Shown: piece after piece, positions 44,299-52,681 of the stretch
Numbering within the stretch: the first letter of the stretch is position 1
How the letters are laid out: every line of letters starts with the position of its first letter
Origin: CAYYIS01 sp964470965
GTDB lineage: Bacteria > JAAXHH01 > JABIQT01
Length of the DNA stretch: 64,000 nucleotides
Direction of reading: 5' to 3'
Assembly: GCA_964470965.1 (NCBI GenBank)
Contig: CAYYIS010000006.1
Coordinates: forward strand, 90,234 to 154,233
The notes under the pieces: model-generated
Told to the model about the DNA's origin: nothing
What the model saw: only the letters and a program-made list of their open reading frames with translations
Database searches by the model: none
Position numbers and translations under genes: made by a program

Positions 44299-44631
44299 TT
44301 AGCAATTGGCGTAATAATAGGCTCCGGCAATCAGTCTGGTGATTTGCCCCGAAATAGTTAAAGAGAGCCCATAGTTGTACATTATCCCCTTGGCCGTAGT
44401 GCAGCAGGTAGGATCGTTGTCCAACCATACTCCGGCAATTCCCAGACATCCCTGGCCGGCAATCAACGCCCCCATCTGCTGATCCGTCAGCGGCACTCCT
44501 TGAATACTCGGCTCCGCAAGGCTATCGTTAACATCATAGATTTGGGGCGTTTCCCATATGCCCTTTGCCGTGGACGCCAGAGATAGACACAGCCATCCGC
44601 ATGCACTCAACAACACAATCAGCCGCTTCAT
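44299..44631 (-). CDS. Secreted peptide precursor 2: signal peptide, GG-type leader, four Cys
   Basis: A 110-residue precursor from ATG 44631 (AAGGA ten bases upstream; a GTG three codons earlier would sit on that site). It has a Sec signal peptide (LIVLLSACGWLCLSLASTA), a propeptide ending VPLTDQQMGALIAG (L -12, T -11, Q -8, M -7, L -4, A-G -2/-1), and a predicted mature peptide 60-110 (51 residues) starting QGCLG. The four cysteines C62, C76-C77 and C110 match the sister peptide, with the last again the C-terminal residue. The block from GVP(L/M) through GQGCLG is the best conserved part of the pair; the C-terminal halves diverge in all but the Cys. A lipobox-like LSAC at 8-11 is too close to the N-terminus to be likely. 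Confidence 0.75.
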   Translation of the reverse strand: MKRLIVLLSACGWLCLSLASTAKGIWETPQIYDVNDSLAEPSIQGVPLTDQQMGALIAGQGCLGIAGVWLDNDPTCCTTAKGIMYNYGLSLTISGQITRLIAGAYYYANC

Positions 44632-44663
44632 AATTAGCACATCCTTTTCTGGTAATTACCTGG

Positions 44664-45233
44664 TCAATTTTTGGCGTTTTGGTCAGACGTGACTAACAAA
44701 ACTTCACCCTTCCAGCTCATCATGAATTCATCCCGTTTCCAGTAAAGCCGTCCCCATCTGGGGTCGAGCATGATTAGGCCGCCGGCATCCGCAAATCGGA
44801 TAATGACGCCATACTGGTCCTGGTTGAAAAGTACGATAGCCGGCATCGGAGCCGTTTGCAGGGCATCGTAGGTAAGGCGCCATCCATCCGCCCTTAATCC
44901 TTTGGCTTCAAATGCCCTTTGTAATCCGCGCATGGTGGTTCCGTGTGGTTCTACACCGGCAAGTCGGATCAATTCCTCTTTAGAATATTTAATTTCAAAT
45001 CGGTCCAGTACCATCCGTAAAACCATGATCCCGCCTTCGTTGACATGGTGTTGAAATAGCACCCCTTCACTGTCGATGTAGCGTCCCCTGTGCAGGTTTT
45101 TGAACAACCAGTCAAAGTAACCGCGTTCGGATAGAAACACATGGGCGGCGCCAACAAAAGCCGACGGTATGACCAACACACACAGAATCAGCACTTTAAA
45201 CCGATACCGCCTACTCGCAGGTTCAGTACTCAA
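44664..45233 (-). CDS. Degenerate C39-like protein, catalytic Cys and His lost
   Basis: A 189-residue protein with one N-terminal membrane helix (VLILCVLVIPSAFVGAAHVF) and a C39-like domain homologous to the preceding gene. Aligned, the oxyanion Gln is kept (Q61), but the catalytic Cys is Gly (G67 in NEGG) and the His is replaced (Y141 in QYGVIIRF); the Asp is kept (D157 in LDPRWG). It cannot be a Cys protease. It may bind leaders or modulate the active enzyme, as the inactive C39-like domain of HlyB binds substrate. I place the start at TTG 45233, sharing TTGA with the stop of the C39 gene. A longer frame reaching 45590 is only the antiphase reading of that gene. Confidence 0.75.
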   Translation of the reverse strand: MSTEPASRRYRFKVLILCVLVIPSAFVGAAHVFLSERGYFDWLFKNLHRGRYIDSEGVLFQHHVNEGGIMVLRMVLDRFEIKYSKEELIRLAGVEPHGTTMRGLQRAFEAKGLRADGWRLTYDALQTAPMPAIVLFNQDQYGVIIRFADAGGLIMLDPRWGRLYWKRDEFMMSWKGEVLLVTSDQNAKN

Positions 45234-45772
45234 TGAGTCGATCCGGTGACGACAAGCGCAGCCCCGTCCCATATTTTTGTGAACAGCGACACCGGCAGAT
45301 GGACTTCTCCTTCTCTGGGATCGAGAATGACCAGATAATCCGCCGTAATCCGGTCGATGAGCACAAAATGGCAGCCACGAATCCTTGTTATTACCGGGAG
45401 TGGTGCCAGCCTTAAACCATAAATACTGAATCGCCATCCGGTCACCTCCAATCCATAGTAGGCCGCTGTCTGTTTCAGGCTCAGCAACGACGTGCCCATG
45501 GACGACAGATTCGACCGTTCGGAAATCCTCTCTAGCGTTACATTCTCCCCGTAATGGTTTAGTAACATCTTCAATGCGGCCGGTCCGCAATCTCGGTCCC
45601 CCTGCTGTCGAATCACCCGTTCAAATCCCTTGAAACGCAAGGCAGAAATTGATTCTCCGGGAAATTCGTAATGCCGGTGCTTACCCGCCTGGCTGAAGGA
45701 GGATATCAGGATGAATAAAGGCGCGATTGCACCAACAAACAGCATCCGATTGATTAGGAATTCTCGGCCCAC
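45230..45772 (-). CDS. Exported stand-alone C39-family cysteine peptidase
   Basis: A 180-residue protein with an N-terminal hydrophobic signal or anchor (LFVGAIAPLFILISSFSQA) and a complete C39 peptidase domain. Q56-x5-C62 in RQQGDRDCGPAALKMLL, H135 in GCHFVLID and D151 in ILDPREG form the expected oxyanion/triad set. C39 domains cut after double-glycine-type leaders and are usually the cytoplasmic N-terminal part of ABC exporters. This one is free and predicted to act outside the cytoplasm. The two small precursors downstream carry both Sec signals and such leaders, so they are its obvious candidate substrates. The start is a GTG at 45772 with a weak GGGA site. Its stop overlaps the start of the degenerate partner. 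Confidence 0.83.
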   Translation of the reverse strand: MGREFLINRMLFVGAIAPLFILISSFSQAGKHRHYEFPGESISALRFKGFERVIRQQGDRDCGPAALKMLLNHYGENVTLERISERSNLSSMGTSLLSLKQTAAYYGLEVTGWRFSIYGLRLAPLPVITRIRGCHFVLIDRITADYLVILDPREGEVHLPVSLFTKIWDGAALVVTGSTH

Positions 45773-45799
45773 AGTTTCCCGTCATTGGACAGTGCTTCA

Positions 45800-46342
45800 C
45801 TAACGAAGCGTAGCTGTACCGGCAGGGCGGCTCCGGCCAGGGATTAAATCATTGAGCAGTTTATGGTCTTGCTCTATCGGTCGATATGCGGACCTTATAT
45901 GTCGGATATATCCCGCTCTATCCGTTATCATAACTGTCGGCACCCTCATACGCCCCAGGCGGCCGGTCAACACACTGCTGTGATCGATGTATGTTGGCAT
46001 TGCATACGGCAGGTTTGGCAGTTCTTCATGGTACGACTTAGCGATGGCGACGACATGGAGACCCTTGAGTCCGGGCATCCGCATCAGTTCTTCCGCATTT
46101 TTGAGCTGATTGCGGCAATGAATACAGTTGATTTTGAAAAAAACGATATACGAAAAGCGGCCCGTTAGATCTATCGTTGTTTTTTCACCATCCAATGTTT
46201 CAGCGGGCAGTGATGGTAAGCGATCACCGATCCGAGCCGGCTGCACGGTCATCATTTCCATGGGTTTTTTCAGCAAACAAAGTGCGCCTACGGTAAAGAG
46301 GAGAAAGGCGGTGAGTATCAATTTGCGTCTTCCGATCCACAT
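45800..46342 (-). CDS. Membrane-anchored TlpA/thioredoxin-like protein
   Basis: A 180-residue protein with one N-terminal membrane helix (LILTAFLLFTVGALCLL) and a thioredoxin-like domain facing the periplasm. The active site is C73-I-H-C76 (FFKINCIHCRNQL) and the cis-Pro lies in MRVPTVMITD. The start ATG 46342 has GGAGG seven bases upstream; an in-frame start ten codons earlier lacks a site. It is first in the peptide operon, 27 bases before the C39 peptidase gene. The small peptides each have four cysteines, so it probably forms, reduces or reshuffles their disulfides. Confidence 0.82.
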   Translation of the reverse strand: MWIGRRKLILTAFLLFTVGALCLLKKPMEMMTVQPARIGDRLPSLPAETLDGEKTTIDLTGRFSYIVFFKINCIHCRNQLKNAEELMRMPGLKGLHVVAIAKSYHEELPNLPYAMPTYIDHSSVLTGRLGRMRVPTVMITDRAGYIRHIRSAYRPIEQDHKLLNDLIPGRSRPAGTATLR

Positions 46343-46429
46343 ATTCTGTCCTCCGAAAAACTGAAGTCGCAACGGCAGCGCGTACTGCTATATCAGTCGG
46401 AAGGGCTTGGGATTTCTCGTAGGCATGAC

Positions 46430-46463
46430 AAAAAAAACCGTCCGGCCTGTATGCCGAACGGTT
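46430..46463 (-). terminator. Strong rho-independent terminator
   Basis: On the minus strand AACCGTTCGGC (46463-46453) pairs with GCCGGACGGTT (46446-46436) across a 6-base loop with one G-T pair, followed by a T-run. It ends the large secreted-protein gene (stop at 46511) and separates it from the peptide operon starting at 46342. The latter must therefore have its own promoter in the roughly 90 bases between. Confidence 0.8.
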
Positions 46464-46510
46464 CTCATGAATGGTATCGTTCTTGAAATATAAATCTACT
46501 ATAGCATCGG

Positions 46511-48922
46511 TCAGCGTTGGGGCGCCGTTACATCATCCGGGTCCTCTGGCTCGCTGACAAGCCAGATGCCACGTTCCAGAATATAACCGCCATGGCGGTC
46601 AGCCCCATCCAGCACGACGTTGTATGAATTGGACGGTATAAGCCCTAGTAAAGCTAAGGGCACAGATTGCACGTTGACACCTCGATCCGCCAGCATTCTG
46701 ACGTACCACACGGGAACAGGTTCGTACGTGACAAGGAGCATCGGATGGGACGGGTGGTTCAGGCCGCGCCAGAAGCCGATATGGAACCAGGACAAACGGG
46801 GGCTTCGCATGAAACCGCCGTGACGCAGATTTTCGTTGGTCTTCTCTATTGTTTCCCGATACAAAATCCCTAACTTTTCGGCCCGATCTTCTAGAAAGCG
46901 GAAATACATCTCCAAACGTCCCGATTTCAACATCCATTCGTACCGGCGCTTCCTGCCCAGTTTTTTGAATGTATCGAATTCTCTACCCCCATACCATCCA
47001 TGATGGACGAGATGGGTCAAGAACTGGCGAAAAGGCTCGTCCCCGAACGCATCCGTAGCCGCACTGATCCAGTTAAACCGGTTGATATGCGTCTCCCAGT
47101 CGTGAATAATACCCTTCAATGCCGGATTCATTCGCGCGAATTCCGCCAGTTTCCGAGAGGGTGTGATGTACTCACTTTCCCAGTATTTCAGGTCAAACGG
47201 CGAAGGCATACCTACCTCCCGCCCACGGGCATCCACCGCCTCGACATACCCGTCATCCACCTCCTCCGGGAGTGCAATCCCCGCATACCAATCCACGGAA
47301 GCCCCTGACAGGTGTGACGCGATTCGGCGTCCCCAAGTTGCTAATTGCATGGATTCCATCACATCGGAGTCCGGTGCCGCAAAACTCCTGGCCGGCGCTA
47401 CGGTCCAGAGCAAATTATAATCCTGGTCGGTAATCAGGGTCAGGAGGGAATCCATCCGTGCATTCATCCGGATAATGTAATCCCATATGCCTCGCACAGA
47501 AGTACCCGGGTTTGATATGCCTTTATTTAAAAAATCGTTAGGGATCGTACGATTCGTTGTGACGGTAACACGGGGAGGCAACCTTGGAAGGAGTTCTATT
47601 TTATTTACCGGGAAATCCGGCTCACGAAGCCCGGGAATCCGTGCTTTGGGATGCGGGTTTTCAGGAGACCAGTTTTCCGGGTTGGCAGTCAATGCCCGAA
47701 GATAACGGGCAGTCTGCGTAAGAAATCTGGCTGTACGTAAGGGGTCCGGAAGATCGGCGGCGACCAGAGACACCGGGGTAGTTGGACCACTGAGTGTATT
47801 TAGTAGTCTGCGGTCCGCCACTGCCACAAAGCCCTTATCGAGCCGGTCGCCGCGTCCCACCGCCACAACCGCCATGCGTCCGGTTTCTGAGAGTGCTACG
47901 TCTTCCCCGCCATCTGCCGGATCGATCTCTTCCGGCATTTCCCGACGAACGAACGCGATAGCCACGACCGATGACGGCACGTCGACAATAGCATATTCTG
48001 AACCCCACCGATTACCGGCTACGCGCACCGTGACCGTGTCTCCTTTAACAGCCACAACACGCCCCTGGAACTCCTCCGTGTTCCATTCCACAGGAACAGG
48101 TTCACGCCCACTTCTGTAATGCAGTTGTGGACGTAGCCGATTCAAGCCACGAAGCAGCAGTTCGATTTCTTCATCCGGGTACGCATTCTGAGGCAGAATG
48201 CGTACCCGGTGGTGAACCATCTTGACCTGCCGTTCTTCTGGCTCGGCTTCAGTTAACTGTCCAGTCTTTTCATCGGATTCCGGTTCCAGAAGCAACGGCA
48301 GCACATCATCGCCGACCAGCACACTCGTGTCGGCCCGCAAACGAAGCGGCCCGGAGAGGCCCTGAGCGGTTTCATGTTCCTCCATAAGCTCATACGATAT
48401 AACCGGCGTCAGGACAACTCCTTTTTGGACCGGGGGAGCATAGGCATACATGTTAATGTTGAGACGACTTAAAATTGTGTTGAACATATGCCGGTCATGT
48501 GTACCGGCATCGGTCGCACGGTCCCCGCCGAACTCCGAATCCGGCGGGACTGCCAACATCAGCAATTTGCCGCGAGATACGAAATTGATCGCGAAATCCA
48601 CTTCCTGAACGCTCATTCCGGGATCTCCGCCGCCCATGAGAAGGATAGCGTCATAAGCGCCTGCATCACTGCCTACCAGCCCCGGATAATACTGGCGATA
48701 GTCGACGTCGTACCCGGCTTCCGTAAACACGCTCATCACGCCAGCGTTCTCTTCCGGATAGCCCATAGCGTAATCGACTACCAGCATCTGCGGCCGTTCC
48801 GACTGTGCGGAGAGGGCGGTGCAGGGGATAAGCATGGAAAGAAAACACAGGAGAATAAAAGATCTGAATAGCGGATCTGTTATACTTCTTGTGATTTCTA
48901 TTGCGGCTGTCATTCCGGGCAT
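46511..48922 (-). CDS. Large secreted protein, GATase/ThuA-like N-terminal fold
   Basis: About 803 residues from ATG 48922; the frame is open further up to a TTG at 49027. A signal peptide is visible (FILLCFLSMLIPCTALSA). The first domain (about 45-165) reads MLVVDYAMGYPEENAGVMSV and YDAILLMGGGDPG, a Rossmann-like pattern close to class I amidotransferase/ThuA-like proteins, but no catalytic Cys is seen at the nucleophile position. The middle is beta-rich. The C-terminal 300 residues (LKGIIHDWETHINRFNWIS, LSWFHIGFWRGLNHP) could be a glycoside-hydrolase-like barrel. I do not recognise the family. Monocistronic, with a strong terminator. Confidence 0.65.
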   Translation of the reverse strand: MPGMTAAIEITRSITDPLFRSFILLCFLSMLIPCTALSAQSERPQMLVVDYAMGYPEENAGVMSVFTEAGYDVDYRQYYPGLVGSDAGAYDAILLMGGGDPGMSVQEVDFAINFVSRGKLLMLAVPPDSEFGGDRATDAGTHDRHMFNTILSRLNINMYAYAPPVQKGVVLTPVISYELMEEHETAQGLSGPLRLRADTSVLVGDDVLPLLLEPESDEKTGQLTEAEPEERQVKMVHHRVRILPQNAYPDEEIELLLRGLNRLRPQLHYRSGREPVPVEWNTEEFQGRVVAVKGDTVTVRVAGNRWGSEYAIVDVPSSVVAIAFVRREMPEEIDPADGGEDVALSETGRMAVVAVGRGDRLDKGFVAVADRRLLNTLSGPTTPVSLVAADLPDPLRTARFLTQTARYLRALTANPENWSPENPHPKARIPGLREPDFPVNKIELLPRLPPRVTVTTNRTIPNDFLNKGISNPGTSVRGIWDYIIRMNARMDSLLTLITDQDYNLLWTVAPARSFAAPDSDVMESMQLATWGRRIASHLSGASVDWYAGIALPEEVDDGYVEAVDARGREVGMPSPFDLKYWESEYITPSRKLAEFARMNPALKGIIHDWETHINRFNWISAATDAFGDEPFRQFLTHLVHHGWYGGREFDTFKKLGRKRRYEWMLKSGRLEMYFRFLEDRAEKLGILYRETIEKTNENLRHGGFMRSPRLSWFHIGFWRGLNHPSHPMLLVTYEPVPVWYVRMLADRGVNVQSVPLALLGLIPSNSYNVVLDGADRHGGYILERGIWLVSEPEDPDDVTAPQR

Positions 48923-49068
48923 CGTCAGGAGATCTCTATGAGGCGTCTGCTCGTTCTGTTGTGGGTCCGATAGTGACCCCGGTACTTCGGTACGGACGAC
49001 TTGGTTTTTTGATAACATTAATGACAACCCTACATTCTGTTGTGGATAAAATGATGTTTAAACTGAAA

Positions 49069-51537
49069 CTACTCTGCCTTCTTCAACTTCTGTACCCGCT
49101 TACGGATGCGCATCTCCACTGACACCGGCAGTGGCTTGATCTCCCGCAGTGGCGGAATTTCCGGCGCCCTGCCGCTTTCTACGGTGTTTACCGTGGGCCG
49201 GGTGATCGGTTTGGGTACATAGGGAATTTTGTTCAGCAGATCATGGAGGATCATCAGTGCCGCTTCCTTGTCCGGTATCCGGTTTCGCGTCTCCGTATCC
49301 GCCCCCTGCTGGGCGTGGACAGGAATAGCCGAACCGACACATGAGGGACAACCTCCCTCACACTGACACGAATCAATCAGGACCCAGCACCCTTCCACTA
49401 CAGGTTCTATGATATCGTAGACTTTCTGAGCAAAGCCGAGGCCACCGGGATATTTATCGTACACATATAGCGTGGGAACGCCGGTATTGGACGAATCAAC
49501 AGTCGCGCCAATATCAACTACATCGCACATGGAAAACAGTGGAATTACTTCGGCGATCACATTGGCAATGCCGAGCAGGCCTTCCACCGGCACACGTCCC
49601 AACTCTTTGATTCGTTTCAGCGTCTCCAGCTCGGGCACAAGCCATAGCGCATTGGTCTGGAGATCCTGCGGCGGCAACTTCAAGTTGCCGAATCCGATAC
49701 TGTCTCGCGAGCCGAACTTGATCTTCCTGAACATGGTGACTGTCGTGGTGACAGTGACATCTCCGAAATGAATCTTGCTTTTGTGCCATTTCTTCTGCGA
49801 CTCTTCTTTGTCGATCCGGATATTGGCTTCGGTGATGGCCTGGGTGTAGTAGTCTACATCAGCTTTGCGGACATAGGCAACCCGTTGTTCCAGATCCAGG
49901 TTGTCTACGAAATAAGTTTCGGCATCATGGAGGTACACCGCCTCCGTGTGCGTTTGTGTAAACGCACCTATTTCGTCGATCGAACCGATTACCTGGTTTT
50001 CGTTGGTGGTGTCAACGATCGTATACGTGTTTTCGTTTATGTTCCTCAGGCTCACATCAGATGCCGGATAGCCACCGCCGGTCCAGTACCACTTGCCGCT
50101 AAGCGGTCGAATTTGCCTGGTTTCCTGAAGTATGTCGACAACAGCCGGGGCGTATTCACCGAAGAGGCCTTCGTCTGCCACACTGATCGGCAACTCCCGG
50201 GCGGCACAGCGTAGGTGACCGAGAATAATGTATGGATTGTCCGGATCGATCACGGCATGTTCAGGCGATTCACCGAAAAAATAGTCAGGGTGGTGCATCA
50301 GATACTGGTCGATAGGCGTGTTGTGGGCGATCAGGACCGCCAGGCTCTCTTCGGTCCCCCGTCCGGCACGCCCCGCCTGCTGCCAGGTGCTGGCGATCGA
50401 ACCGGGATAACCGACCATCAGGCTGACGGAAAGCGCCCCCACGTCGATCCCCAACTCAAGTGCGCTGGTGCTGGTCACACCCAGGAGGTCCCCATCGAAC
50501 AGCGCCTTCTCGATCTCCCTACGTTCTTCGGGCAGATATCCGCTCCGGTACGCGCGAATCAACCGTGACAGGGCCGGTTTTTTGTGCTGCAGGCCTTCCT
50601 GACAATACCGGTACAGTAATTCAGCTCCGTTTCGTGTCCTGACGAACGCTATGGTTGGAAACCTGCGGCTGACAAGTTCCACCATAAGGTTACTTGCGTC
50701 ACTGTTGGCACTCCGACGCTCGACCATGGATTCGTCCAGATGCGGCGGATTCCAGAGAAGAAAGGACTTCGGGCCTTTGGGAGAGCCGTCGTCTTCACCG
50801 CCGACTACATTCAGCGGCACGCCAGTCATTTTTTCGGCCAGTTCTTTGGGATTGGATATGGTGGCGGAACAGCAGATGAACTGCGGATGAGCGTCGTAGT
50901 GACTGCATATACGGATCAGCCTCCGGATTACGTTGGCCACGTTGGATCCGAAGATCCCCCTATACGCGTGGATCTCGTCGATCACCACATAGCGCAAGTT
51001 GGTAAAAAAGTCACCCCAACGGGTGTGATTCGGAACGATACCCTGGTGGAGCATGTCCGGATTGGTGAGGATAATGTTTCCTTCATCCCGAAGTTTGCGC
51101 CGTGTTGCCTGGGGTGTGTCACCGTCGTACGTGCCTGCGGTTAGCGGCAGTTCAGGTGTGGCGTCCCGGTAGCGAAGCAGACCGCGCAACTGATCCTGAG
51201 CGAGTGCTTTGGTAGGAAAGAGGTACAGGGCACGGCAGGTAGGATCCGACAGGATCGTTTCCAACACCGGCACGTTATAACAGATCGTCTTGCCGCTGGC
51301 AGTAGACGTCACCACCACCACGTGCTTACCCGACCGGATATCATTTAAGGCTGCGACCTGATGGGTGTACAGCTGCGCTACGCCGAGTGATTCGAGAGTT
51401 GACTTCAGGACGGGGTGTAATGGATATCTCGGTTCGGCATACCGCGCCTCCCGTGCCGGAAGCCGCTCCGCCCGGACGATCTCATCCCCGTAGGACGTGC
51501 TGTGTTTCAGTTCGTCAAGAAATCGGGTGATCGTCAT
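49069..51537 (-). CDS. MrfA/YprA-type DEAD-box helicase with DUF1998 zinc domain
   Basis: An 822-residue superfamily 2 helicase. Motif I is TSTASGKT, motif II DEIH (DEIHAYRG), motif III SATISNP and motif VI QQAGRAGRG. The C-terminal MZB/DUF1998 domain carries the zinc-binding C-x-C-x3-C-x2-C in DSCQCEGGCPSCVGS. This is the MrfA (YprA) plan, a DNA-dependent helicase implicated in mitomycin C lesion repair in Bacillus. The partner nuclease MrfB is not seen nearby. It begins 15 bases after the GAPDH gene on the same strand and may be read from its promoter. Confidence 0.9.
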   Translation of the reverse strand: MTITRFLDELKHSTSYGDEIVRAERLPAREARYAEPRYPLHPVLKSTLESLGVAQLYTHQVAALNDIRSGKHVVVVTSTASGKTICYNVPVLETILSDPTCRALYLFPTKALAQDQLRGLLRYRDATPELPLTAGTYDGDTPQATRRKLRDEGNIILTNPDMLHQGIVPNHTRWGDFFTNLRYVVIDEIHAYRGIFGSNVANVIRRLIRICSHYDAHPQFICCSATISNPKELAEKMTGVPLNVVGGEDDGSPKGPKSFLLWNPPHLDESMVERRSANSDASNLMVELVSRRFPTIAFVRTRNGAELLYRYCQEGLQHKKPALSRLIRAYRSGYLPEERREIEKALFDGDLLGVTSTSALELGIDVGALSVSLMVGYPGSIASTWQQAGRAGRGTEESLAVLIAHNTPIDQYLMHHPDYFFGESPEHAVIDPDNPYIILGHLRCAARELPISVADEGLFGEYAPAVVDILQETRQIRPLSGKWYWTGGGYPASDVSLRNINENTYTIVDTTNENQVIGSIDEIGAFTQTHTEAVYLHDAETYFVDNLDLEQRVAYVRKADVDYYTQAITEANIRIDKEESQKKWHKSKIHFGDVTVTTTVTMFRKIKFGSRDSIGFGNLKLPPQDLQTNALWLVPELETLKRIKELGRVPVEGLLGIANVIAEVIPLFSMCDVVDIGATVDSSNTGVPTLYVYDKYPGGLGFAQKVYDIIEPVVEGCWVLIDSCQCEGGCPSCVGSAIPVHAQQGADTETRNRIPDKEAALMILHDLLNKIPYVPKPITRPTVNTVESGRAPEIPPLREIKPLPVSVEMRIRKRVQKLKKAE

Positions 51538-51552
51538 AAGGTGCCATTACTT

Positions 51553-52551
51553 TTAACCGGCTAGCCGGTTCATCAGGTCCACACACCGGTTGGAATAACC
51601 CCATTCGTTGTCATACCACCCCAAAACCTTGATCAAGCCATCGTCTATGATCATCGTCAGATCGGAATCCAGGATACAGGAGGCCGGGTTGTGAATGATA
51701 TCCGCGGACACAATAGGGTCTTCACAATACTCCAGAACGCCCGCGAGCCGCCCATCGGCGGCGGCTTGGTACGCGGCGTTTATTTCATTGACGTCCGCAG
51801 GCATCCGCTCTACCTGGGCTACAAGATCAGTCACCGAACCATCCGGAATCGGAACGCGCACCGCCATACCGTTGAGTTTGCCGGAGAGTTCCGGAATGAC
51901 CAACCCGATGGCTTCGGCGGCGCCTGTACTGGTAGGAATCATAGAAACGGCGGCAGCGCGGGCACGGCGTAGGTCGGAATGCGGCAGGTCGTGGATCCGT
52001 TGATCGCCAGTATAGGCGTGGATAGTGGTCATGGAACCTCGGATGAGGCCGTACCGCTCGTGGAGCACCGACACCATCGGCGCCAAGCAGTTTGTGGTGC
52101 AGGACGCGTTCGATACTATACGATGGGACGACGACAGCGTATCGTCATTTACGCCGAGCACAATCGTTGCGTCCACATTCGTTGCAGGAGCCGATATCAG
52201 TACCTTGGCTGCTCCGGCCTCCAAGTGGGCCTTTGCTTTACCACCGTCCGTGAAATGGCCGGTGGATTCCAGAACGATCACGGCGCCGAGGTCCTTCCAC
52301 GGCAGTTGCGCAGGATCCCGCTGTGCGAGGATCGGAATGTGCCTTCCGTCGACGACTAGACCATCGTCGGCTGCTTCAACGGATCCCGCATAACGGCCGT
52401 GCACGGAGTCGTACTTTAGAAGATGGGCCAGAGTCTTGCTATCCGTCAGGTCGTTGATTCCAACTACCTGAATCCCACCCCGCTCCATAGCCGCCCGAAA
52501 CACCTGGCGGCCAATCCGCCCGAAGCCGTTGATTCCGATACATATGGGCAT
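51553..52551 (-). CDS. gap: Glyceraldehyde-3-phosphate dehydrogenase, type I
   Basis: A 332-residue glycolytic enzyme with NAD-binding GINGFGRIGRQVFRAA, active-site SNASCTTNCLAP (catalytic Cys in ASCTTN), the assisting His in IHAYTGDQ and the C-terminal WYDNEWGYSNR. NAD specificity is suggested by GINDLTDSKTLAHLLKYDS, which follows the usual D-L-x-D pattern. AAGGAG lies eight bases before the ATG. It is followed by the helicase gene and preceded, 130 bases away, by aconitase. Confidence 0.96.
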   Translation of the reverse strand: MPICIGINGFGRIGRQVFRAAMERGGIQVVGINDLTDSKTLAHLLKYDSVHGRYAGSVEAADDGLVVDGRHIPILAQRDPAQLPWKDLGAVIVLESTGHFTDGGKAKAHLEAGAAKVLISAPATNVDATIVLGVNDDTLSSSHRIVSNASCTTNCLAPMVSVLHERYGLIRGSMTTIHAYTGDQRIHDLPHSDLRRARAAAVSMIPTSTGAAEAIGLVIPELSGKLNGMAVRVPIPDGSVTDLVAQVERMPADVNEINAAYQAAADGRLAGVLEYCEDPIVSADIIHNPASCILDSDLTMIIDDGLIKVLGWYDNEWGYSNRCVDLMNRLAG

Positions 52552-52681
52552 GCATAAACTCCTTAAAGTACAATAGTAACAGTGTCCTGTAATTGTGTCT
52601 GAAAATAAGTCTAAGGCCAGAGATCGGCAACCCGCGCCGACCCGTGCAGGCTATAGGTACGCATAATGCAATTGCTTCACC

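Noticed and set aside
44599..44601. Lipobox in peptide precursor 2 (LSAC)
   Set aside because: The Cys would be residue 11, too close to the N-terminus, and the sister precursor has no lipobox.
45234..45590. N-terminal extension of the degenerate C39-like gene as a longer protein
   Set aside because: These codons lie in another frame of the C39 peptidase gene, with Arg/Gly/Ser-rich composition. The TTGA overlap start gives a normal anchored domain.
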